A stretch of 64,000 nt of DNA, taken from Treponema bryantii. GTDB lineage: Bacteria; Spirochaetota; Spirochaetia; Treponematales; Treponemataceae. The stretch is taken from positions 3,162,001 to 3,226,000 of the forward strand of contig NZ_AP025286.1 in assembly GCF_036492245.1 (NCBI RefSeq), given 5' to 3'. Shown here one piece after another: positions 52,099 through 61,040 of the stretch; position 1 is the stretch's first letter, and each line of letters begins with the position of its first letter. The translations under genes and the position numbers were made by a program. The notes under the pieces are model-generated. The model made no database searches and was not told the DNA's origin. It saw only the letters and a program-made list of their open reading frames with translations.

Positions 52099-54027
52099 CT
52101 ACTCAGTGAACATCGATTCAATCTTATCTTTATACAAATCGTTGATGCGGAAGCGCATGATTTCCTGTTTTGCTGAAAGTTCTACGCCAACTTCGAATGG
52201 CTTTGTGATGAGGGAGAACTTTGAAATACGTTCGAACATCTTGAAGCCGTTCTTTGCACTGATAAGGTTTGCGATTTCTGTTTCGTAAAGCTTCTGAATT
52301 GCTTCTGATTCAAGAAGATTTTCGTAAGTATCATACTGCAAACCATTGTAAGCAGCGTAGTTTTTAATTTCATCTTCATCAACAAGAATTAAAGCTGCAA
52401 GGTAGCGCTGGTCCTGACCAACAACTACAGCCTGCTTAATATAGCGTGATTCAGAAAGCTTTGTTTCAATAGGAAGAGGTTCAAGGTTTTCACCACCGCG
52501 AAGAACGATTGTATCCTTAATACGGCCCTTAATACAAAGTTCGTTATGAATTGTCATAATTGCAAGGTCACCAGTATCAAGCCAGCCGTCTTCATTGATT
52601 ACCTTTGCAGTAAGGTCTGGGCGTTTGTAGTAACCTTTCATTACTGTTGGTCCCTTAATCTGAAGAACACCTTCTTTACAGCGGCCAAGAACAAAACCGT
52701 CCTGTGGGTCAACAATGCGTGCTTCAACACCACGGATTGGAGAACCGATAGTTCTGAAAATTGGATCAGCCATAGGGCGAACTGCAACGATTGGAGCAGT
52801 TTCTGTAAGTCCATAACCTTCTACAATCTGAACTCCGATTGCCCAGAAGAATTCATCAATAAACTTAGGGAAGGCACCACCACCAGCAACACCGGCACGG
52901 AAGTTTGTACCAAGCATAGATTTGATTTTTCTGAATACAAGAAGATTTCCAAGACCATACAGTGGCCACAAAAGAGTCCAAGGAATCAGACAAACAATCC
53001 ACCAGAATACAGGATAGTAGCGTGTATAGCAGGCATTTTTGTTGAACATGCGTCGAGACATTGCCTTCTGAATCTTTGCAACGCGAACAAAGAAGTTAAA
53101 CATTGCAAGAACAATACCACCTGTTTTACGCATCTTCTTTGTAATTCCATCATAAACTGCTTCGAATACACGAGGAACAGCTGGAAGAAGATGTGGATTA
53201 AGTGTCTTAAAGTCTGCCAGAAGAATTGAACCAACCGGCTTAGAATAACAAAGACATGCACCCTGAATCAAAATTACGTATTCAACTTCGCGTTCAAAAA
53301 CATGCCATACTGGAAGCACGCTTAATGCTCTGTCACCAGGGTTCAGGAAGATACGCTCTGGAATTTCATCAAGCTGAGCAAGGAAATTGTGATGAGTAAG
53401 CATTACTCCCTTTGGTGTACCTGTAGTTCCAGAAGTAAAGATGATTGTAGCAAGTTCATCACCCTTACCCTTTTCAAGTTCTTCTTCTACTTTACCCTTA
53501 TTTTCAATACGCCATTTCTGGCCAATCTTCATCAGATCTTCATAAAGAAGAATTGTTACTCCTGCAGCCTTTGCAGTTTCCTGATTATCTGCTTTTACAT
53601 CACTTTCAATAGATATGATTGTTTTAAGTGCAGGAAGCTTATCTTTTAAAGAAAGAAGTTTTGTAACCTGTGAGTTATTTTCAACTACACAATACTTAGC
53701 TTCTGTAATAGAAAGGATTTTTTCAAGGTCGATTGGAGTTGCATCACAGCCTCGTGGAACATCAACAGCTCCAATATTCATAATACCGAGGTCTACATAT
53801 AACCATTCTGCACGGTTATCAGAAATAAGACCAATTGGATCGCCACGCTGAATTCCAAGGCTGAGTAAAGCTGCACCAAAATCAAGACCAAGCTGGTATA
53901 CTTCACGATAAAGCACAGGTTCAAACTGACCATTCTTTATGCGCTTCATCTGTGCATTTACTTCAGAAAACTGCTCAGCAGAATTCTTTATCATTTTTGG
54001 AACAGTGTAATTCTCATCAAAAATCAT
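52099..54027 (-). CDS. Long-chain fatty acyl-CoA ligase (AMP-forming)
   Basis: 642 residues. ATIIFTSGTTGTPKGVMLTHHN (the AMP-binding P-loop) is near residue 190, VEGYGLTETAPI near 425, and the hinge block DTGDLAI and CIKGRIKDTIVLRGGENLEP follows. This is the FadD/AAE15-like group with a hydrophobic mid-section. It activates fatty acids to acyl-CoA or acyl-ACP for lipid synthesis. GGAG lies 9 bases before the ATG, and an 11-base inverted repeat precedes it. Confidence 0.93.
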   Translation of the reverse strand: MIFDENYTVPKMIKNSAEQFSEVNAQMKRIKNGQFEPVLYREVYQLGLDFGAALLSLGIQRGDPIGLISDNRAEWLYVDLGIMNIGAVDVPRGCDATPIDLEKILSITEAKYCVVENNSQVTKLLSLKDKLPALKTIISIESDVKADNQETAKAAGVTILLYEDLMKIGQKWRIENKGKVEEELEKGKGDELATIIFTSGTTGTPKGVMLTHHNFLAQLDEIPERIFLNPGDRALSVLPVWHVFEREVEYVILIQGACLCYSKPVGSILLADFKTLNPHLLPAVPRVFEAVYDGITKKMRKTGGIVLAMFNFFVRVAKIQKAMSRRMFNKNACYTRYYPVFWWIVCLIPWTLLWPLYGLGNLLVFRKIKSMLGTNFRAGVAGGGAFPKFIDEFFWAIGVQIVEGYGLTETAPIVAVRPMADPIFRTIGSPIRGVEARIVDPQDGFVLGRCKEGVLQIKGPTVMKGYYKRPDLTAKVINEDGWLDTGDLAIMTIHNELCIKGRIKDTIVLRGGENLEPLPIETKLSESRYIKQAVVVGQDQRYLAALILVDEDEIKNYAAYNGLQYDTYENLLESEAIQKLYETEIANLISAKNGFKMFERISKFSLITKPFEVGVELSAKQEIMRFRINDLYKDKIESMFTE

Positions 54028-54042
54028 AATTTTTTACTCCAA

Positions 54043-54078
54043 AATGAATGACATTTTTGATGCTTTTTGTCATTCATT
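54043..54078. promoter_or_regulatory. Inverted repeat upstream of the acyl-CoA ligase gene
   Basis: AATGAATGACA (54043-54053) and TGTCATTCATT (54068-54078) are exact complements 14 bases apart. The half-site TGAATGA is that of the Bacillus TetR-type FadR operator, although there the halves are only 4 bases apart. It lies 15-50 bases before the start codon. Confidence 0.55.
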
Positions 54079-54113
54079 CTTGAAGTATATAGTGAGTTTA
54101 AAAAGATTTCAAG

Positions 54114-56222
54114 TTAAACTTTGAACAAATCAATCTCTGAACCAATCTTCTTAATATTGTCGGCAACAGTGCCGGTGATTACAGAAAGGGCTGCACCAGT
54201 TGCATTCATTCGCTCAACACCAATCTGCATTTCATCAATACTACCCTTCATTGAGTCAGTTGAAATCTGAAGTTTCTCAATTTCCTTGAGAATGTGTTTA
54301 TTTCCTTCTGTCATTTCATCAGATGCAGAACGTACTTCAGAAGTTGAATTATTCATAGCATGCAAAGCATCTATAATCTGCTTAGAACCAATCTGCTGCT
54401 CTTCCATTGCACCCTTAATCTGCTCAATAATCTGACTGGTTTCTGCAATACTGTTAGTAATTGCTGTAAAGGCTGTGTTTGTTTCGCTTGAAACGCTTAC
54501 AACATCCTGGATAGTCTCAGAAATCTTCTGAAGCTCATTTCCAATTGTCTTAGACTGATCAGTTGAAGTTTCTGAAAGCTTACGGATTTCATCGGCAACG
54601 ACAGCGAATCCTTTACCTGCTTCACCAGCATGTGCCGCTTCGATTGCCGCATTCATAGCAAGAAGGTTTGTCTGTTCTGCAATATTGGCAATAGCGATAT
54701 TTGCTTCCTGAAGCATCTTAGACTGTTCCTCAATACGCATGATTTTTTCATTTGCATTATTCTGTGTAGTGAAACCAGCTGAAGAGTGCTCCTGTAATGT
54801 ATGGAAGGATTCAATCATCTTTCCTACAGAATTATTAACAGCATTGATATTTCCAATCATCTGTTCTACAGAGGCAGAAGCCTCAGTTACACTTGCAGCC
54901 TGAGATTCAATCATACGCTCAAGAGAACTGATATTTGAACTGATCTGATTTACCGCGCCGGCAGTTTCCTGTACAGAATCAGCCTGACTAAGAATCTGTT
55001 TATTTACGCTTTCGATATTTGCAATAATTTCTGTAATTGATGCAGAAGCATCCTGTGTTGTTTCCTGAAGTCCGCTATCAACACTAATAAGATTTGATTT
55101 AGATATCTGGAGATTTGTTACAATTCCCTGAAGTTTTTCAACGAAGGTATTAAAGCCCCGAACTACATCACCAATTTCATCATTTGAAGCTGCTGGAATA
55201 CGCTGTGTAAGATCTGCATTTCCACTGGCAATTGTTTCAATAGATTTCTTTACAACAGTAAGAGGCTTAATAAGAAGTCTTACAAGAATAACAATTATGA
55301 CAGCAGAAATTAAAAGTGTTATCATATTTACATATGTAAGAGAGCGATTCATTGAACTCAGTGTACCAAAGTAATAATCATATGAAGCTACACCAAACAG
55401 TGTCCAGGTTGTACCAGGGATTTTTTTGTATGAAGCAATAAGATGTACATGAATATTAGGATCTTCAAAGGCATCGATACCTTCTTTTCCCTGGAAGATA
55501 TTTGCAAGAATAAGACCAAGTCCTTGTGTTTCATCAAGCTGCTGATCTCCATTTGCATTTTCATCAGTTCCTTCATTTGCATTTGCAACAGTTGTACTTG
55601 TAGCCCAGTTGATAACCGATGGATGCAGTCCACCACCCATATCGATCTTTGAAATTGTATCAAGGATTGTATTTCCCTGGATAACCATTACGATTGCACC
55701 AATTGGTTTATGATTTTCGTTATATACCGGTACTCCATAATGCTGAAGAATACTATTAGTAACAGCACTTAATGCAGGATCCGAAACAAAATCTTTTCCA
55801 GAAAAAGATTCTTTGAAATAAGGACGGGCTGCAAAATTCATAAGACGGCCATCATCTGTAATTGCATTTCCCTGTGCATCATAAAAGGCCATATTCTGAA
55901 TATTTGAGCCAATTGAAGCAGCAACTTTTTTCAGCTGATTCTGTTTATCTGCCAGAGAAACTGTTTCATCCTTCATAATAGCAAGTTCTGCAATTGAATG
56001 AAGAGTCTGAAAGTGCTTATCGTTTATAGCCTGAATCTGGTGAACAACATCCCAGGAAAGAGAATCTATCTGACTATAAACACTTCTAGTCATTCCAACA
56101 GAAGCTTCTCTATATGCAACTTCTCCAAAGATAATGTTTGCGACAAAAAGAACTGCCAGAAACATTACCAACAACTTGACTGCTAAAGAAATACGAAGTT
56201 TACCAATTCTTGTTTTAGCCAT
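54114..56222 (-). CDS. Methyl-accepting chemotaxis protein with Cache-like sensor
   Basis: 702 residues. A first membrane helix at about 14-34, a periplasmic double-Cache-like domain at about 35-300 ([44 protein letters not shown]), a second helix at about 305-328, HAMP at about 330-380, and the signalling domain with the hairpin tip [39 protein letters not shown]-type block around 520-550. An Asn/Asp/Glu-rich insertion (about 218-236) lies in the sensor. The ligand is unknown. It stands alone in its operon. Confidence 0.95.
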   Translation of the reverse strand: MAKTRIGKLRISLAVKLLVMFLAVLFVANIIFGEVAYREASVGMTRSVYSQIDSLSWDVVHQIQAINDKHFQTLHSIAELAIMKDETVSLADKQNQLKKVAASIGSNIQNMAFYDAQGNAITDDGRLMNFAARPYFKESFSGKDFVSDPALSAVTNSILQHYGVPVYNENHKPIGAIVMVIQGNTILDTISKIDMGGGLHPSVINWATSTTVANANEGTDENANGDQQLDETQGLGLILANIFQGKEGIDAFEDPNIHVHLIASYKKIPGTTWTLFGVASYDYYFGTLSSMNRSLTYVNMITLLISAVIIVILVRLLIKPLTVVKKSIETIASGNADLTQRIPAASNDEIGDVVRGFNTFVEKLQGIVTNLQISKSNLISVDSGLQETTQDASASITEIIANIESVNKQILSQADSVQETAGAVNQISSNISSLERMIESQAASVTEASASVEQMIGNINAVNNSVGKMIESFHTLQEHSSAGFTTQNNANEKIMRIEEQSKMLQEANIAIANIAEQTNLLAMNAAIEAAHAGEAGKGFAVVADEIRKLSETSTDQSKTIGNELQKISETIQDVVSVSSETNTAFTAITNSIAETSQIIEQIKGAMEEQQIGSKQIIDALHAMNNSTSEVRSASDEMTEGNKHILKEIEKLQISTDSMKGSIDEMQIGVERMNATGAALSVITGTVADNIKKIGSEIDLFKV

Positions 56223-56364
56223 TTATCCCTTCCATTAATAAACAATCAAATATAGAATTGTTTTTTTCTATAATTTTGTTTATGTTAATAAAAATAGTAT
56301 ATCACACTTTTTGTTAATTGCTAATTTTTTCTAATATATAGTAAATTTCTGTTATATTTGAACT

Positions 56365-57129
56365 ATGGAACAGGTTGATACATTACGCAACGGCTTTAAG
56401 ATTATTCAGGACACAGAACGCTTTCAGTTTGGAATAGATGCGGTTTTACTGGCTGATTTTGCTGTTTCAGGAGGTTTACGCTCTGCAAGTGGAGTACAGG
56501 CTGGTGAAAAAGTAATCGATCTGGGAACAGGAACCGGAATTATTCCACTTTTAATGGCTGGAAGCCAGGCTTTAAGCTCAAATAATCTGAAATCTTCAAT
56601 AACATTTACCGGACTGGAAGTTCAGGATGCTTCTGCAGAAATGGCAAAGCGCAGTATAGCCCTGAATCAGCTTGAAAATCAGATAAATATAGTAAAAGGT
56701 AATTTATGTGAGGTTGATAAACTTTTTGATAAACACAGTTTCAATGTTGTAACCTGTAATCCGCCTTATATGGCTGACATTCATGGAAAAGGTAATAATC
56801 TGGATGCAAAAACAATAGCACGACATGAAGTTTTATGTACACTTGAAGATGTTGTAGCAGCTGCAGATTATCTTCTGGCTACACACGGGCGTTTTTTCAT
56901 GATTCACAGGCCTTACCGACTTCCAGAAATTTTCGAATCACTTGCAACTCATAAGCTGGAAGCAAAAAAAATGCGGCTTATTTACCCTTTTGCTGACAAA
57001 GAACCGAATATGGTAATGATAGAAGCCCGTAAAAATGCAAAGAGACGGCTCATAATTGAACCGCCTCTTGTAGTACGTAATGATGATGGTGAATATACCG
57101 ATGAAATTCATCGGATATACGGTGATTAA
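56365..57129 (+). CDS. TrmN6-like tRNA adenine-N6 methyltransferase
   Basis: 254 residues, class I SAM methyltransferase. FQFGIDAVLLADF and VIDLGTGTGIIPLLMA (SAM site, about 50-65), then VVTCNPPYM, the NPPY motif of amino-methyltransferases. This set matches the YfiC/TrmN6 family, which makes m6A37 in tRNA-Val. There is no Shine-Dalgarno before the ATG. The 3' end overlaps the convergent tetR by 4 bases. Confidence 0.88.
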   Translation: MEQVDTLRNGFKIIQDTERFQFGIDAVLLADFAVSGGLRSASGVQAGEKVIDLGTGTGIIPLLMAGSQALSSNNLKSSITFTGLEVQDASAEMAKRSIALNQLENQINIVKGNLCEVDKLFDKHSFNVVTCNPPYMADIHGKGNNLDAKTIARHEVLCTLEDVVAAADYLLATHGRFFMIHRPYRLPEIFESLATHKLEAKKMRLIYPFADKEPNMVMIEARKNAKRRLIIEPPLVVRNDDGEYTDEIHRIYGD

Positions 57130-57788
57130 AGAGATTTCAATACAGCATCTACCAGTTTGAGAGTTCGGCTAAGGGCAGCCTCATCTGTTGGAAGTGCAAA
57201 AAGTCCACCAGCCTTACTGTCTGGATTCTGTCGTACAATCTCTTTTCTTGCTGCAATATAGTAATCTCTATGCTGAATAATGATTGCAGAGAGCTGTGCA
57301 GCAATATCTTTAAGTTCCTTATCTGTTTTCTTTGCAATTTTCTTTGCAGCAGCAAAAGCAGTAAGAATATCCTTTATTGCATCACAAATTCTGTTGTTTT
57401 CCCCTTCAACAATTTTGAATGCATCAAGATTAAAATACTGTTCGCTGTGAACGAAAACATAAATCTGGAACAAAGGTTCGTTTTCAAAAAGCTCTGTATA
57501 GCGTGTTATGAGCTTCTTAAACACTGCAGAAGGAGCTGTTTTTCCACCCTTAATTCCTTCAAGAGTCTTCTCCTGCGTAAAACCTACAGCTTCTATTTCT
57601 TTAGCACAATAAGAAAGTGTTGCAGTATACATAGCATCGCGGCTCTCAAAGTGGTTATAGAGAGAAGCCTTTTTAATCTCCAGAATATCTGCTACATCAG
57701 CCAGAGAACTGGCGCCGGCACTCTTATCAAAAGCGCTGGCCATAAAAGCCTGAATAATTTTTTCCTGTGAAATATTTTTCTTACTCAT
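57126..57788 (-). CDS. TetR-family transcriptional regulator
   Basis: 220 residues. The N-terminal helix-turn-helix (about 8-55) reads IIQAFMASAFDKS, SLADVADILEIKKASLYNHFESRDAMYTA. The C-terminal helical ligand domain resembles AcrR-type proteins. It is divergent from a small membrane protein gene at 57916, with candidate operators between, and most likely represses itself and that gene. Confidence 0.92.
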   Translation of the reverse strand: MSKKNISQEKIIQAFMASAFDKSAGASSLADVADILEIKKASLYNHFESRDAMYTATLSYCAKEIEAVGFTQEKTLEGIKGGKTAPSAVFKKLITRYTELFENEPLFQIYVFVHSEQYFNLDAFKIVEGENNRICDAIKDILTAFAAAKKIAKKTDKELKDIAAQLSAIIIQHRDYYIAARKEIVRQNPDSKAGGLFALPTDEAALSRTLKLVDAVLKSL

Positions 57789-57803
57789 ACTATAAATATC
57801 GGT

Positions 57804-57838
57804 AACTAACGTTAATTAGTTTAAGAAAAAATGAACGG
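57804..57838. promoter_or_regulatory. Candidate TetR operators
   Basis: AACTAA-N6-TTAGTT (57804-57821), followed by GAACGGTCGTTA (centre near 57838), a second imperfect palindrome of AACG/CGTT. Both lie in the divergent gap just upstream of the tetR start, the usual place for autoregulation. Confidence 0.45.
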
Positions 57839-57915
57839 TCGTTAGCCAAAAAAACATTGCAAAATACCCAATTCGTTATAAAATAGAGATAAAGACAAAT
57901 CAGGAGGTCATTTTA

Positions 57916-58143
57916 ATGGCAAAAAAAGGTAAAGATTATTTTGGACTGCCATGGCTTATCAGCCTTATTCTGGCAATTATTCCGGTAACTTCATGGTTAT
58001 TTGGAGCTGTAACCCGCTTCCAGGAAGGAAAACCTGTTGCAGGTATTATCCGCCTGCTGCTTCTCGGCTGGAACGTAATCTGGATTATCGATATTCTTTG
58101 TGTTCTTTTCACAAAAAAGATTCTTAGAATTCTGAATATGTAA
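57916..58143 (+). CDS. Small membrane protein
   Basis: 75 residues with two hydrophobic helices (about 11-32 and 42-66) separated by a short basic turn (RFQEGKP), and Lys-rich ends. AGGAGG lies 8 bases before the ATG. It looks like the small YqaE- or DUF-type inner-membrane proteins that respond to envelope stress, but I cannot name the family. Its position opposite tetR suggests that it is the regulated target. A terminator follows directly. Confidence 0.8.
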   Translation: MAKKGKDYFGLPWLISLILAIIPVTSWLFGAVTRFQEGKPVAGIIRLLLLGWNVIWIIDILCVLFTKKILRILNM

Positions 58144-58146
58144 AAT

Positions 58147-58180
58147 AAATTCCCGTGTTTTTGCACGGGAATTTCAATTT
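58147..58180 (+). terminator. Intrinsic terminator
   Basis: AAATTCCCGTG, loop TTTTTG, CACGGGAATTT, then CAATTTT. It directly follows the small membrane protein gene. Confidence 0.85.
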
Positions 58181-58216
58181 TACAATTAAAAAATTGTTAT
58201 TTAAAAAGGAAAATTT

Positions 58217-59047
58217 ATGAATTTCAATGCTAAAAAAGTATTGGCTGCTGAACAGCTAAAGCCTTATTCTAAAACACCGCGTCTTGCGTTACTAATCAGT
58301 TTAATTGTTTCTTATACTCTGGCAATCATATTTACAGTATTTATTCCAATCCGGTTTTCCCCGTTTTCAAAAATTCTTCCTAAGATCTATAGTACAAACT
58401 TATTTACTAATTTCAAATTTTCCACCACATTTCAACCTTTTCAATTTCTTGATATTTTAATTACCGGTTTAATAACTCCTGTTTTCAGCATGGCATATTT
58501 TGCGTTAATTGTTCAGATTGCAAAACAAAAAAAGACCGACCAGTATTATAATTTTACACTTAAAGATTATTTTGCTAATTTCAAGCTTGCTGGGAAAGGT
58601 ATTGGTAATTACTGGTGGACTATTCTATGGGTATCCATATGGGGACTCCTTTTCCTTATTCCACTTATTTGCATTGAAGGTTTTGTATTTTACATTTTTA
58701 TAGAAAAAAAACTTATAGATCCAAAAATAGCAAGCAAAATTATCAATATATCTGGCTTAATTTGTTTTTATTCTGTTTATATTTTCAAATGGATTGCCTA
58801 TTGTCTGAATACCTACGCTATTGCAGATAATCATGCTTTGAAAATCCGGGAAGCAATGAATGTAAGTAAATCAATTACAAAAGGACATCGCCTCGAACTT
58901 TTTCAATTTTATCTGAGCTTTATCGGCCAGTATTTCCTGATTATTGTTACACTCGGAATCGCTTCTATCTGGCTTCAGCCGCACATTAATATGTCGGTTT
59001 ATAACTTATATAAAGAACTGCTGGAAAATTATAAACCTGCTGAATAA
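58217..59047 (+). CDS. DUF975-like integral membrane protein
   Basis: 276 residues, about five or six membrane helices. The segment NTYAIADNHALKIREAMNVSKSITKGHRLELF is characteristic of the DUF975 family (an ordered cytosolic loop before the last helices). Function unknown. AAAGGA lies 7 bases before the ATG. It lies between two terminators, so it is monocistronic. Confidence 0.75.
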   Translation: MNFNAKKVLAAEQLKPYSKTPRLALLISLIVSYTLAIIFTVFIPIRFSPFSKILPKIYSTNLFTNFKFSTTFQPFQFLDILITGLITPVFSMAYFALIVQIAKQKKTDQYYNFTLKDYFANFKLAGKGIGNYWWTILWVSIWGLLFLIPLICIEGFVFYIFIEKKLIDPKIASKIINISGLICFYSVYIFKWIAYCLNTYAIADNHALKIREAMNVSKSITKGHRLELFQFYLSFIGQYFLIIVTLGIASIWLQPHINMSVYNLYKELLENYKPAE

Positions 59048-59050
59048 ATA

Positions 59051-59082
59051 AAAAAGGCTGCCCGTTTGGACAGCCTTTTTTA
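59051..59082. terminator. Bidirectional intrinsic terminator
   Basis: AAAAAGGCTG and CAGCCTTTTT around CCCGTTTGGA, where CC and GG can extend the stem. It serves the DUF975-like gene and the convergent aspS. Confidence 0.88.
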
Positions 59083-60921
59083 TTAGTCGTCTTTTTCTAC
59101 GTCGTAGCAGGTAATGTGAAGGTCTTTCAACTGCTGTTCATCAACAGGAGAAGGACAACTGTCCATAGGGCTTGCTGCAAGGTTATTCTTAGGGAAGGCG
59201 ATTACCTCGTGGATTGACTCTTCGTGGCACATAAGCATTACGAGACGGTCGAGACCAGGTGCAATTCCTCCGTGTGGTGGAGCACCGAACTTAAATGCCT
59301 GTACGAGGAAGCCGAAAGCCTTCTCTGCGCGTTCGCGGCTGTAACCAACGATTTCAAAAATGCGTTCCTGAAGAGCAGGATCATTAATACGCATAGAACC
59401 TGAAGCAAGTTCGTATCCGTTGAGTACGAGGTCGTAAAGGTCTCCCTTTACTGCGCCCGGATCCTGTTCCAGTGTATCCCAGTACTGCTTCTGTGGAAGT
59501 GTGAACATGTGATGTTCTGTTTCCCAGTGGTTCTCTTCTTCGTTCCATGCAAAGTATGGGAAGTCGATAATCCATGCAAAGTGAAATTCATCATTTGGAT
59601 TATAGAGGTTGAGATCTTTACCAAGCTGCTTACGAACGGCACCGAGTGCTGTACAAGCAAGCTGCCAGTTTTCGTCGCTTACGAACAAAATCAAGTCGTT
59701 CTTTTCTGCACCGAGTTTTGCACAGATTTCAGTTTCTTTTCCGGCGTAGAACTTTGAAATTCCACCTTCGAAAACGCCTTCTGCATTTACTTTCATCCAT
59801 GCGAGGCCCTTAGCTTTGTATGTCTTAGCAACTTCTTCGAGTGCTTCAATATTCTTGCGGCTGTATTTGTCTGCAACATTCTTTACAACGAGAGCCTTGA
59901 GACCGCTTCTCTTATGGCGCTGAACGTCACGGCCAGAATTAGCAGCACCTGCCTTGAATGCGTTGAAATCAGCGAGGTCAGCCATGAAAGCTGCATCCTG
60001 CATCTTCATGTCAAAACGAAGGTCTGGCTTATCGCTTCCGTACCAGTCAAAAGCATCTTCCCAGGCAATGCGGTCGAACTTTGCCGGCAGATCATAATTC
60101 AAAGTCTTTTTGAAGATGTACTGCATCATTCCTTCTGTTGTTGAAAGAACTTCTTCACGGTTTGTGAAAGACATCTCCATATCAATCTGAGTAAACTCAG
60201 GCTGGCGGTCTCCACGAGCATCTTCATCACGGTAGCAGCGTGCAATCTGGAAATACTTATCGAATCCAGAAACCATCAGAAGCTGCTTGTAAAGCTGTGG
60301 GCTCTGTGGGAGAGAATAGAATTTTCCAGGGTGAACGCGTGACGGAACGAGATAGTCACGTGCTCCTTCCGGAGTTGATTTAATGAATGTAGGAGTTTCA
60401 ATCTCAAGGAAGCCTTTACCAGTAAGGTACTCGCGTGTAGCAAAAGCAACCTGGCTTCTGAGGATGATATTGTGCTGCATTGGCTCGCGGCGGAGGTCAA
60501 GGTAGCGGTACTTCAAACGAAGATCTTCGTTTGCAACTACGAGAGTTCCGTCCTTCTGGCGAACTTCTTCGATAGAGAAAGGAAGTTCCTGAGAAGTTGT
60601 GAAAATCTGAATATCAGATGCTTCAACTTCAATTTCGCCTGTTGCCATATCAGCATTAATATCTTTATCTGAGCGTGCATTTACAACGCCTTCAACTGCG
60701 ATACAATATTCACTCTTAAGGCTGGCAGCAATCTTCTTAACATCATCACTAGCACTATCGCCAACCATTACCTGTGTGATTCCATAGCGGTCACGCAGAC
60801 GGATAAACAAAAGGCCGCCCAAGTCACGGGTACGGCTTACCCAACCGTTCAAAACAACTTTCTTACCAACATCACTCTTGCGGAGCTCGCCACAAGTCAC
60901 TGTACGCTTAGTATTTTCCAT
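59083..60921 (-). CDS. aspS: Aspartyl-tRNA synthetase
   Basis: 612 residues, bacterial type. N-terminal OB-fold anticodon domain (GWVSRTRDLGGLLFIRLRDR), class II motif 2 (FDKYFQIARCYRDEDARGDRQPEFTQ), the bacterial GAD insertion (about 290-420), and motif 3 (GGIAPGLDRLVML). Full length. There is no ribosome binding site. TTGTAA-17-TAAAAT ends 8 bases before the ATG, which points to a leaderless mRNA. Whether it is discriminating or also charges Asn depends on the presence of GatCAB elsewhere. Confidence 0.98.
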   Translation of the reverse strand: MENTKRTVTCGELRKSDVGKKVVLNGWVSRTRDLGGLLFIRLRDRYGITQVMVGDSASDDVKKIAASLKSEYCIAVEGVVNARSDKDINADMATGEIEVEASDIQIFTTSQELPFSIEEVRQKDGTLVVANEDLRLKYRYLDLRREPMQHNIILRSQVAFATREYLTGKGFLEIETPTFIKSTPEGARDYLVPSRVHPGKFYSLPQSPQLYKQLLMVSGFDKYFQIARCYRDEDARGDRQPEFTQIDMEMSFTNREEVLSTTEGMMQYIFKKTLNYDLPAKFDRIAWEDAFDWYGSDKPDLRFDMKMQDAAFMADLADFNAFKAGAANSGRDVQRHKRSGLKALVVKNVADKYSRKNIEALEEVAKTYKAKGLAWMKVNAEGVFEGGISKFYAGKETEICAKLGAEKNDLILFVSDENWQLACTALGAVRKQLGKDLNLYNPNDEFHFAWIIDFPYFAWNEEENHWETEHHMFTLPQKQYWDTLEQDPGAVKGDLYDLVLNGYELASGSMRINDPALQERIFEIVGYSRERAEKAFGFLVQAFKFGAPPHGGIAPGLDRLVMLMCHEESIHEVIAFPKNNLAASPMDSCPSPVDEQQLKDLHITCYDVEKDD

Positions 60922-60929
60922 AACACAGT

Positions 60930-60958
60930 ATTTTAGCGTTATGATAGAAGTTTTACAA
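60930..60958 (-). promoter_or_regulatory. aspS promoter, leaderless type
   Basis: On the minus strand TTGTAA (60953-60958), 17 bases, TAAAAT (60930-60935), then 8 bases to the ATG at 60921. Confidence 0.65.
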
Positions 60959-61040
60959 TTAGATATAAAAAAATCATTTTTTTTCTCCTAAAAACTTCCT
61001 AAAATAGTAAAGTCTATACCATATTAAGTATGAGGTTTTT

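Noticed and set aside
52546-53229. A 227-codon open frame opposite the acyl-CoA ligase gene
   Set aside because: Composition rich in Cys, Asn and Ser with no domain; it is the shadow of a well-supported ligase gene.
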